Positions 24,374 through 33,839 of a DNA stretch of 64,000 nt are shown piece by piece. A program made the translations under genes and the position numbers. The notes below the pieces were generated by a model. The model was not told the origin of the DNA and made no database searches. It saw nothing but the letters and a program-made list of their open reading frames with translations. This DNA is from Triops longicaudatus (lineage: Eukaryota; Arthropoda; Branchiopoda; Notostraca; Triopsidae): the NCBI GenBank assembly GCA_022885665.1, contig JAGQDJ010000081.1:222607-286606 (forward strand), written 5' to 3'. The first letter of the stretch is position 1. Each line of letters starts with the position of its first letter.

Positions 24374-24894
24374 AGTTGGAGCTCACAAACTTACTGTGAA
24401 AGAAAAAATCTTAACGAAATGTTTACATAAGGGAAAAACAAGTGTACCACCTGTTGCGTTTCGGTGTTTTCCTAAGCAAGTGGGTAATTTGTTTTTCGAA
24501 TGCATAAAATCGCTGAGCACGGTTGCCAATTGTCCTATTTTCAATTAGTTCTAATAATTAGGTTTTAATTCTAGATTAATTTCACACAACTCGAAACAAG
24601 AGAAAGAGATATACCCCCAATTGATCACTAGACTAGTCAACTGGCAGGATGGGCGGACCTTATCTTTCATTAGAAGCAAATTTAAAACTGTTTCATAGTA
24701 TTTCCATATAACATTGTTAGGTGGCGCTAGTTGAGGCTGTCAATACAATCTCTTTACGTATTCTGTAGAATACTAAGGAGTTGTTCTCGTTCTACCGACC
24801 GTAACTCTTTTCGAAAATTGGGCCCAAAGTATGATATCGACACGGAGACCCCTTAAAGTCGAGTTTTGTTTAATGTTCGTTTTTGCTTGTTTGT

Positions 24895-26200
24895 TGGTAA
24901 GATAGCGTAAACTTCGCCAAAATTTGTGTTCTAAATTCAAAACGCGGTAATTTCAGTTCACTAAAGACTGTAATGACAGAAAAAATACAGAAAATTCACG
25001 CATTTCATTGATTGATTTCTCTTACTAGTTTATCATATATTTCTAGGTACTTAAGAGTCTTGAGACTATCTCATTAAAGCCAGGAAAGAGATCTTCATTC
25101 GTGTTACTCTCAAGCACGCAAAACAATTACACGTAAAAAAAACAGTCCATGGAAAGAAAAAATGAAGAATAAAACCGAGTAAAAGGAGCACTGGCGCACA
25201 TTCTTGGGTCTACCTACTATCAACTTGCAGATCAATATGACGGAATACATATTTTTAACTAAAATATTTGCCTTAATAGACCGGTATTATAGGAAAAAAA
25301 TATAATATTGTCAGGAAATCTTGCCACGTGGCTCTGTTGATGGTGGTGGCATGATAAAACATGATTGAAAGTATGCACACTCTGTTTAGAAAAACGAGTT
25401 ACTTAATTAACATAACTTTCTCTTCAACAAATCAATTTTTCCTAATTATCAAAAGATCTTTCAGTATTAATGCATATACGACTACTTGCAGCGTCAAAAA
25501 AGCCTTCTTTCCTCACAAATTCCAAGTGTTTACTAAACTTAGAAGATAAATTGCGTTTCCTAAAAGAAAGAAACACATTGCCAGCAATTGCCATTTGCAT
25601 ATTTTGATATAAGCAAGGCTAACAAACATCAAAGCTAAAGAACATGCATCATTGGCTAGTTATTTTTATAAATAGACCTTACAGTCCATGTAAAAAGAGT
25701 TTTACAGTGCAAACAAAAGAGAATTAAAGCTTACACATGAAAATCATAATTATAACACAGATAATGGACAATCAAAGAAGCTTAAAACCAGACAGAGAAG
25801 CTAAAAACATGACCCGTATGTAGGTTCCATAATAAACTGGGAAGCTTAGCCTTCATAAATCCCGCACACGCTGTGTCAAGCTCGCTCACGCCGCAGGAAA
25901 AAAGCGCGTTAAGAATTTCCCTACACTCGTTTTTTTATTATCATTTTTTTTTTTAGATTATTCCTCAAAATTGTAGAAATAGCTGGTTCTTTTTTTTTCT
26001 CAAACCATCAACCATATGAACAAAGAGGTAACTGAGCCTATTAGGTAGTAAATGACTTATGTACAATGTAATTATACGACACAAGCTTTGAAGTGCAGTT
26101 GGGTAAAGGAAACGATTAACAACGTGGATGTAAAATTCGACGTTCGGTACAGAATATTCTTATTTTCTTTTCGTTCTTTCGAAATCCTTCAGCCTCTTAA
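24895..26200 (+). repeat. left arm of large imperfect inverted repeat
   Basis: Reading 24905 onward gives AGCGTAAACTTCGCCAAAAT, and the reverse complement of the right arm from about 28640 gives AGCGTAAACCTCGCCAAAAT. Matching blocks then recur in the same order: CAAAACGCGGTAATTT (~24945), AAATTCACGCATTTCATTGA (~24990), ATCTTGCCACGTGG (~25320), AGATCTTTCAGTA (~25455), AAAGAAACACATTGCCAGCA (~25565), CATAATTATAACACAG (~25745), CGCAGGAAAAAAGCGCG (~25890) and a weaker match near 26070. Identity looks about 90% at the outer end and falls towards the loop, where small indels occur. The inner edge is approximate. Confidence 0.85.
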
Positions 26201-26367
26201 TAGAAGAGAGTGTAATTGACTATTACGAAAATAGTAAAACAAGAGTCAGTTAAAAATCAACCACTGAGTTCGATTTTGCGAGAGGCGTCTCATCCACGTG
26301 AGGAAACAAAACTTCGCTGGCAATAAGTCAGGTTTAGGTTTCGAAAACTCCACTGAATTGCAATGTA

Positions 26368-27223
26368 CAGTGATACCCCGTTTAACGAATTTAATCCGTT
26401 CCTGGGCGCCGTTCGGTGTAAGAAGTGTTTGTAATAAACGCTATTTCCCCTAAGATTCAACGGAAATCCCGGACCAACCTGGGATAGTTGATTTAAAAAA
26501 TATGAAAAAATACTAAAAATATACTGACTGTCGAAATATATATATTTTAAACATATATTAATCAGTTTTTTTCAATCAGTGGCTCTGAAGAACACTCTAG
26601 GTTACATAAATCTTCTGCCTTTTCCGTGTTACATATCGATGACCTTAGTTGTCATGGCGGGCACTGGTTGGAAGAACCCGGCTAACGTGGCTTGCTCTTG
26701 TCACTTTTTTTTAAAACGGTTCTGAAGAAGTGCATGACATCGTCGTTGGATATGTCTCAGCAAATGCTTACTTCAATTTGATTTGGATGCGACATTTTTG
26801 CTTGGGCTTGTATTTCTTCCTATTTCGAAACAAATTCGTTTACATCTGTGGTAGGCATAGGGAAATCAATGTGCTTTCTCGTCAGAGGAAACCTCTCCCT
26901 TTTCTTATTACCAGAATCCTCTGGTGTCATTTAAGTACCAAATAGCCTGTACTCGAAAAATTAACTAAAACTAGGTAATCAAACAGAAATACGCAAGCAG
27001 GCTATTTCTCAACAACTGACTGGTGCGAGAAAATTCTGGTCTGCAATGCATGCATCGCAAACAGGAAAAGGTAACCGCAAGTTTTTCGAAACTTTTTTGT
27101 TCAACCTAAGCGGTTCGTTGTAAGAGGCAGAGTTTCGTTGTGCGAGTAATTTTTTCACCAAGCCGTGAGTTCGTTGAACGCGTTATTCGCTATGCAATGC
27201 GTTTGTTAAACGAGGTACCACTG
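26368..27223. mobile_element. pogo/Tc1-mariner-like non-autonomous element
   Basis: The ends are inverted repeats of about 22 bp: CAGTGATACCCCGTTTAACG on the left, and CAGTGGTACCTCGTTTAACA as the reverse complement on the right. Both ends are flanked by TA (26366-26367 and 27224-27225), the target duplication of the Tc1/mariner superfamily, including pogo/Tigger. Next to each end are further related motifs (TTCGTTGTAAGA, TTCGTTGTGCGA). The 856-bp body has no transposase frame, so this is a defective or MITE-like copy. It lies in the loop of the large inverted repeat. Confidence 0.75.
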
Positions 27224-27399
27224 TATAATTTTACGTAGAAGAATATATGGAAAAATGTGACGTTTTGTTATGAAAATCGAAGAAGGAAGGGACTTACGTA
27301 GCTTAAGCGAACGTGTACGGCCTCTGTAAAAACGTGTATGTAAAGCTTTCCTATGTGAACGAAAACTAGGAGACGAATTCAAAATACATCGGAAATTTC

Positions 27400-28645
27400 G
27401 CTGAATTTCCGTTTATAGTTGTAAAGAAGAACAAGAACCGCTAAAAATTTATGTTTTTTCATGGAAATTAGAATGTACTGTATTGGCCCTCGCATTTTTT
27501 TTCTCATTGTCAATTGTTCGTTTACCCTGCTGCACTTTAGAGCAAATCTTGTACTCTATAATTACACTGCTTATAAGTATTTTAATTTTCGAATAGACTG
27601 AACTACCCGTTTGTTCTTATAATTGATAATTAAAAGTAAAGAGAGAGAGTTCTTTTTATAATTTGATGCGATAAATTCGTACAAAAAAACGATTGTATGA
27701 AAATGCTTAGCGCGCTTTTTGCCTGCGGGTTCAACGAGAAAGCCGTGCTAGGCCCGACTTATGCGGAATGTTGTGGCATATTATACCGGTTTTCTAGTAG
27801 CTGTGTTGTAATTATGACATTCACGTGTATAGGTTAGCTCTCGTTCATTCCCCTTGTCAAACTCTGTATTATTCTTGCTTTAAGCTTTATGTATGAAATA
27901 ATTAGCTACTGAAGTAGGGTTTCTTGGCGTTTGTTAGCCTTATTCACACTAGAATGTGCAAATGGAACTGCTGGCAATGTGGTTCTTTCTTATAGAAATT
28001 TAAGTTTCATGTCATTGAGATTTAGCAAACGCTCGGAAATTGTAAAGAAAATGGGCTCATCTTTGGACGCTGCATGTAGTTACACAGTAATAGTACTGAA
28101 AGATGTTTTGGTAAGCTGTTAAGCTGAAATTGATTAACAGAAAATTATGTTAGTTAAGCAGCTCGTCTTTCCAAATAGAGCGTACATGCCTTAATCGAGA
28201 ACCACGTGGCAAGACTTGCGGACAATTTAGTAGTTTTCGCACCACTCCGGTCTATTTGTTAACTACGGTAGTTTCACATTTGCATTCTTTCATGTTAAAT
28301 TGCAAGTTAAGTGCAGATATACCTACAAATGTGCTCTCTCGCTTGTTTTAACTCATTTTTCCTGTAAGACTTACCGTATCATAAATTGGCTAATTTTCAG
28401 GCGTAATGATTTCGACGTGACTCTATTCGTAAATAACTTCTATTTCCTCTCTTTTTGCGATAGTCTAGAAACTGTTGAGTATTTAGACGTACACGAAAAA
28501 CAAGCAAGAGAAATCAGTCAATGAAATGCGTGAATTTTCCGTATTTTTCCTGTCAATACAGTCTTTGGTGAACTAAAATTACCGCGTTTTGAATTTAGGA
28601 CACAAATTTTGGCGAGGTTTACGCTGTTTTGCCAATGGTAGTTCC
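27400..28645 (-). repeat. right arm of large imperfect inverted repeat
   Basis: This is the reverse-complement partner of the arm at 24895-26200. Landmarks on the plus strand are CCACGTGGCAAGACTTG (~28203), TGCTGGCAATGTGGTTC (~27970), GTTGTAATTATGAC (~27805) and CGCGCTTTTTGCCTGCGGG (~27710). The outer end is clear at about 28640, where similarity to the other arm fades. Beyond it, weak similarity may continue for about 50 bases. Confidence 0.85.
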
Positions 28646-29257
28646 TTGAATATCTACGGGCTCCAAATCTCTTGTCGGCGATCAAATTAAAACTATTCAT
28701 GTGCGGACTAAATGAAGAATCTAAAACAAAATATTACTGTTATTCAACTAATTTCAGTAGAGACGCATTTAATTGTTGGTGAAGATACTTTCTGGGCGTG
28801 AAGCATCTCAGTAGAAAAGTGAAAAGACACTTTTTGGGCTCAGAAAAACAAATGTGTATTTTATCTCAAAATACATTTTCGCGACACAAGCGACCAAACT
28901 TGATGGCAGCATACAGGAACCTGTCAAAAGAAATAAAGACAACATAAATATCCAGCTAGTTTTAAAAATAACCGCGTTTAAGGGAGAAAAAATAATGAAC
29001 CAATAATAATACCTTCCCTCCAAAATATAAACAAATAAGCAAAAAAAAAAAAAAACAAGCATTAAACAAAACTTGTCCGTAAGGTGTCTCCCGTGTCCAT
29101 ACGGTCCTTTGGAACCCAATATCCTAGAAAAGTTACTTTTGTAGAACGTGAAATACTCCATAAAGTTCTGCGAAATACGTACAAGAGGATGTGCTGATAC
29201 ATATCTTATATCCACTTAAAACAGTTTAACGCAGCCCAGCTGTACCAAACAACAAGA

Positions 29258-30245
29258 ATGTCAGGAATTTCAATAGGAAACGATATTGTTTTGGAACCCT
29301 ATTTTGTTAAGGCACTTCACCTTCTTCATTCACGTGCTAAGGATTCAGCTGAACAACTCAAACTTATGCTTGATGAGGTGTTAAAGCAGAAAGGTCAAAC
29401 TGGAAGCAAAGTGCTGTCGCTGCCGTCTGTGGGCAAAAAGGTTGGTATCTCGTATTGACGATTCGTGATGTTGGTATTTATTGGAGAAATTTCTTGTCGT
29501 AGGAAAGTGCCTCTTTACGTGGAAGCCCAGTGACCATTAGAGATGACTACCCGGTTTCAGCTAAAAGAACAAAATACGATTCACCCAAGAGCTCTCGTCA
29601 GTCTTCACCGTCACGATCTCCTACTCGGTCCACTAGTAAGGATGTTCCTTCCTCGTCTCCGTCAAGGAAAAGTGAAGACTCATTCGGAGACGCAGATGAT
29701 TTAGCCCTTGAAATCATGGATCTAAATTGCGTAGTGTGCAAGTAATAACTGAACCGTTTGCGTTGTAACATAGGAATCATTATTTTTCATTTGAACAAAG
29801 GGGTTTGGACGTAGCACCGGGAAACCAGTTGGTAGAGTGCCAAGAGTGTCATGCGTTGTATCACCAAGAGTGTCATAAACCTTCCATAACTGACGCTGAA
29901 GTTAACGATCCGCGATTGGTTTGGTACTGCGTTACTTGCGCCAAAACTTTGAAGAAGTCAACCAAGTCCGTTAAAAGTGGGGACGAAAAAGACAAATCAG
30001 ACTCTAAAAGCTCTTCTCCGACCAATTTTCAAGCCAAAACCAAAAGTTCAAGCTCCAAGAGCAGCAGCAGCGGTACCAAATCCTCGTCGACGAAAAGTAA
30101 GCCCTCGAGCTCTTCAAGTTCGTCATCGTCTTCAAGTTCAGCCAAGGCTGGTAGCTCTTCGTTAATGCAGGCTGACAAAAGGCTGCAAATCATGAAGAAA
30201 AAAGCCGCCACAAAAATGCATGATAAACGCAAACCCAATAAGTAA
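29258..30245 (+). CDS. INTS12: Integrator complex subunit 12 (PHD finger)
   Basis: INTS12 is a small nuclear subunit of Integrator, which cleaves snRNA precursors and nascent RNAs at paused polymerase II. Three exons (29258-29440, 29503-29741, 29801-30245) join exactly to 288 residues. The N-terminal helix (LEPYFVKALHLLHSRAKDSA) matches the conserved microdomain of the family. A Ser/Pro/Arg-rich linker follows. The PHD finger begins CVVCKGL, then GNQLVECQECHALYHQEC, NDPRLVWYC and CAKTL, with the Cys4-His-Cys3 ligands present and split by intron 2. The tail is a long serine tract (about 30050-30140) and ends KRLQIMKKKAATKMHDK, like the conserved basic C-terminus. It is shorter than the human protein (about 460) because the low-complexity tail is reduced. 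Confidence 0.95.
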
Positions 30246-30358
30246 ATGAGACACTTCGAGAGAACAATTAATTTCATGTATTTGCCTCCGTCACGACAAT
30301 GCAATTTTACATCCTGTACACCCACACGCACAATTCACGTGTTTTAATTGCCTCTTGG

Positions 30359-31366
30359 TCAGAAGGACGGACCTGCAAAACCTAACCTCGGAGGAAAATA
30401 GAACAAGTGAGGAACGAAAAAAGGATTCCACTGTTGTCGGGGCTCAATCGGATTCAACATCGCATCGTCGGTTTCCATAAGAGCATTGGGTTCAGTGTTC
30501 GGCGTAAGCGAAACCTCAGTTGTAATCAAAGAACCTTCGTTCTGTTGTTCAGGAAATTCGGGTAGGCTAGGGAAAGTAGCGGTGGTTTCTGCAACAGGAA
30601 TCGAGGTTGTTACGATTGTGTTTTCGTCCGAAACGTCAGGAAAGGTTGTACTAGGCTCAGTTTCCAACTCAAACCACGGACCAGTAATCAGGCGAATAAG
30701 TTGAACGAAAATGTGAGGTTTCTCAGATGAACTGGCTTCTGACGTTCCTTCGTAGGCAACTGTTGTAGGCAATTCTGGTGTAACAGTAGTAGGAAATTCC
30801 GCTGTTGTAGTTGTTCGCAATTCTGTTGTAATGGTAGGCAGTCCCGTTGTTTGTTCTTCGGTTTCGTTTAGATACGTAAAGACTTCGGGCGTCGTTTCGC
30901 CTGAATGAAACAACGGTTCTACAAATAGACGAAGGATCTGGAGCCAAATAGGTAGTGCGTTGTTGGTGGGTAATTCGGTGGATGCCAGTAGGGTCGGAGT
31001 CGTCGGGGCAGTTGGGGGTGTCGAAGTGGTAGTAGTTTCTTGGTAAGCGGTGAATCTGAATGGAAATTTTGTAACAAATTTTGTTGCTGTTTGGTATTCT
31101 TCATGTAACGGTCCATCAACTTCGTTCAACTTTGTAAGAGTGTTAAAGAGACTACGTCTTTCTCGTCTTGACATAGCGTCGACTGAAGGAAGTGCGTCAA
31201 TTTTCAGCGAATCATCGCTTTCCGCAACTTTCTCTTGGGCTTCTTGAATTCTGTCTTCTTCTAACTTTTCACGGATCACTGCAGTTAGACTGGGTCCGTC
31301 TGCAACAGGGATGCATCGATAAATCTTCAGGTAGCAGGCGACGACGAGAAATACACAGATCTTCAT
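30359..31366 (-). CDS. Thr/Pro/Glu-rich secreted protein with a two-copy internal repeat
   Basis: The first ATG (31366) gives MKICVFLVVACYLKIYRC, a good signal peptide, followed by an acidic region containing SRRERRSLFNTL, which has a possible dibasic processing site. The 335-residue protein is rich in Thr, Pro and Glu (for example TTSTPPTAPTTPT), as in mucin-like O-glycosylated proteins. Two similar modules occur: LPIWLQILRLFVEPLF near 30925 and PHIFVQLIRLITGPWF near 30680, each followed by an E/T/P segment ending in an acidic F-x-(Y/V) motif. The gene probably has a short non-coding first exon: a donor near 31445, an acceptor at about 31373 (TTCACAG) and a TATA box upstream. I do not recognise a family. 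Extracellular matrix, cuticle or gland secretion are guesses from composition only. Confidence 0.72.
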   Translation of the reverse strand: MKICVFLVVACYLKIYRCIPVADGPSLTAVIREKLEEDRIQEAQEKVAESDDSLKIDALPSVDAMSRRERRSLFNTLTKLNEVDGPLHEEYQTATKFVTKFPFRFTAYQETTTTSTPPTAPTTPTLLASTELPTNNALPIWLQILRLFVEPLFHSGETTPEVFTYLNETEEQTTGLPTITTELRTTTTAEFPTTVTPELPTTVAYEGTSEASSSEKPHIFVQLIRLITGPWFELETEPSTTFPDVSDENTIVTTSIPVAETTATFPSLPEFPEQQNEGSLITTEVSLTPNTEPNALMETDDAMLNPIEPRQQWNPFFVPHLFYFPPRLGFAGPSF

Positions 31367-31503
31367 CTTACCTGTGAAGTAAATTAACGAAGTTGCAATT
31401 AGTTGCGGGAATACTATCAACGTGAGGTTTGCCAAACACAACCTACAAGTGCGTCGTGTTTCGCTCGCTTAATGATTGACAAGTTTTGGATAACAGGTTT
31501 ATG

Positions 31504-31511
31504 TATTTATA
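31504..31511 (-). promoter_or_regulatory. TATA box of the Thr/Pro-rich secreted-protein gene
   Basis: On the minus strand the sequence reads CTATAAATACATA. A start site about 25-30 bases downstream (near 31480) would give a short leader, then a roughly 70-nt intron ending just before the ATG at 31366. Most genes in this window lack such a box, so high or tissue-specific expression is plausible. Confidence 0.55.
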
Positions 31512-31635
31512 GGCCGAGGAGTCACTGCGGAAAAACTCTCACTATTGTCTGCTAGCATAGGTCCAGCAAGGTCAAATGGAGTAGACTTTCCCTTTCTGCA
31601 CTTAAAATTGTGACAGTTTTGAAAGCGAACTTACA

Positions 31636-33835
31636 TTATAATCCGATGTAGTGTAACAAAAATTGCTTTATTGGTTCCCAGAACGGCTGCAAGGGAGGAC
31701 TGAGTTCACATAATGTCATAAACCTGCAACACATTACAAAATAAAAAATATCTATAAGGCATTTATGCTTACCGAAGACTGTCTCGATAGCTGCCGGAAA
31801 CGGAGAGAGAGAATGTTTTGGGGTTTTCTAGCAAGACCAACAGTAACGTGCCCTTCCGTATGACGAGGTCGTGTTTGTTAGATAGATATTGCCAGTCAAA
31901 ACGGGAAAGATCTTCCAAAAGTAGCTTTGTAGAAAGCTCCTGGGATATTACAAACAAAGTAATTAAACAGACCTTGTCGCTACCCGTGTGCTGTAGGTAA
32001 GTCATACTTGGAGGTCAATGGGGAGCTTAGCGAACAAATTCCCTTGGCTGATTTGCAAAGCTTGTCCTTCCTGCCATGAGTGAAGAACCTCAAACGCACA
32101 GCTCAGCGCACTTGTGCGGCAGTGAGCCCATTTAGCTCCTTTCATACAGCATTCGAGCAAGCTTTCGTGAAACGAATTCTTAACGTCCTATAACATTAAA
32201 CAATTAAATACATCTCACAGCTGTAACCCATGCTCGAGCCTGTCAAACTTACGAAAAACACTTCTGGCACGAGATAACCGCGTAAGCACTCCGTGAAGAA
32301 ATTTAAAACTTGTCCAGCATTCCGTTGACTTTGCAAAGAAACTTCTTGCTGAGTTGACCTAGTATGCCGTATTGATAATCCCGGAGGACTCAAGTAGCGC
32401 TGACAACTTTTGACCATGTAGTGAACGAAACCTGCATCCTTCCCACGAAAGAATATACGTAGAAGTACATAGTAGTTCTGTTTGAAGTTCTTACCTTCCA
32501 GGCATAAAATTTGAGAATAGGCCGCCTTCGCAATTGCAGAGTTATTCGTTCTAGCGAAACGTCCATTTCCTCAGGTCTGTGCATGATCAAGCGCTTTTCT
32601 GAATCCCAAAAACTTTGCCATTGATTTCTCCGAGGTATTACTGCGCTTCTGCACGCAAGGTCATTCTACACACCAAAGTGTTAGTACAGGAACCATTGCG
32701 AGATAGAAAAAGGCTAATTCAAGGTTACCAGCAAACAAGATTTCCAAGTCAGCTGGAGTATTCGGTAAAATGGAGAGTCCCCTTTCAAAACGTATATGTC
32801 TAGCTGTGTTCTATAATCATATTAGTTAATTAGCTTAAAAATAATAATTGTTGAATAATTCGTAATACTCAGTTTCCACCATTTTTTCGGAAATCGATGA
32901 CAAACTGTCAGGGATTGAGCAAGGTAGGCTTGCAGAAGGTGATATGGAATCTTCAGTAGTAGGCAAGATTCCGTTTACATTTTGCGTTACTATGCGATTT
33001 TTCACTTCACTCCAGATGTCACGAGATTCAATTGAATAGGTAATAGATTCTTTATCGGAGGAGACAACGGATTGATCGCTGACGTCGGGATGCTCAAGCG
33101 TCTTCTTTCTCCATCGTTTCAGCAATGTAATCATCAACGAAAGCTTACGGAATTTTTGCGATGATAATTCAGATGTTTCGGAACCGGACTCATTTGACAA
33201 AGGGTTCATGGTCTTTGTTACAGGAGAGGGCAGCGTGGGCGTCTGCGAAAGCAATTGCAGATGTAGGCAGTTTCGCTTGTATTGTCCCGTGAGAAAGGAC
33301 GGAAAGTCATGGACCTAGATATAAACCAACTCGATTAATAGGAAAGCGAACGCAAGCAGAGATCCGAACAGTTAAACTTACGATATTAATATTTCGAAGA
33401 TGTCCAAGGTCTAAATATAAAGAAAGTTGTCTTGGATTCGGGTATTCGCAACTCCATAAAGCTGCATTTGTAAGTATCAAATAACGTAGCTCGATCTTCT
33501 TACATTTCGCCACAACACAAATCTCGCAAAACCTTTAAAGATATAAAGTAAGTTAAAGACAGTTTCTAAAAGAATGAATTATCACCTGACGTTCACATAG
33601 TCAAGATGTGATAATTGCTTCCGTAGTATGGTGTCCAGTCGAGAATTCATATCTGACGCTCAGTTCAACTACCACCGAAGGAAAGCATTTTTCCAAGCAC
33701 CTAAACCTGATTCAACTGTTCCTACCAGCCATGTGTACTGTAGCAACCACCACGCGTTTCCAAGATCGCGCGCATACTACGGAAAGGTTTCCAATAAGGT
33801 CAAGTATTAATGCTTGTGCGTGAAAACTAGGGTGT
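31636..33835 (-). CDS. unrecognised multi-exon gene, possible leucine-rich-repeat protein
   Basis: At least eight exons on the minus strand can be joined in frame with good splice sites. In order they carry AQALILDLIGNLSVVCARSW (~33810; weakly F-box-like), RLDTILRKQLSHLDYVNV (~33640), ELRYLILTNAALWS with LYLDLGHLRNINI (~33400-33500; leucine-rich-repeat-like), a Ser-rich linker (32880-33250), YVLKGDSPFYRILQLTW (~32770), MDVSLERITLQLRRRPILKF (~32540), AGQVLNFFTECLRGYLVPEV (~32310), SLLECCMKGAKWAHC (~32130) and DLSRFDWQYLSNKHDL (~31900). The last exon ends PIKQFLLHYIGL at a stop at 31636-31638. The 5' end was not found; an acceptor-like CCCTAG near 33840 suggests exons further up. No family is recognised. 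The F-box and LRR resemblances are weak and the function is unknown. Confidence 0.6.
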
Positions 33836-33839
33836 ATAC

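Larger units (their letters stand above)
24374..29257. other. gene-free interval dominated by a large inverted repeat
   Basis: These 4.9 kb separate the divergent IP3 receptor and INTS12 starts. No supported coding sequence exists on either strand; all open frames are short and lack homology. Most of the interval is the inverted repeat and pogo-like element listed separately. The promoters of the two genes must lie near 24.4-24.9 kb and 28.7-29.2 kb. Confidence 0.7.

Noticed and set aside
26730..26945. Short plus-strand frame inside the pogo-like element as a transposase remnant
   Set aside because: No HTH or DDE residues recognisable; the start ATG and length are as expected by chance.
28808..29215. 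135-codon minus-strand frame upstream of INTS12
   Set aside because: Hydrophobic low-complexity translation of A/T-rich DNA with a poly-A run; no ATG context, splice sites or homology.
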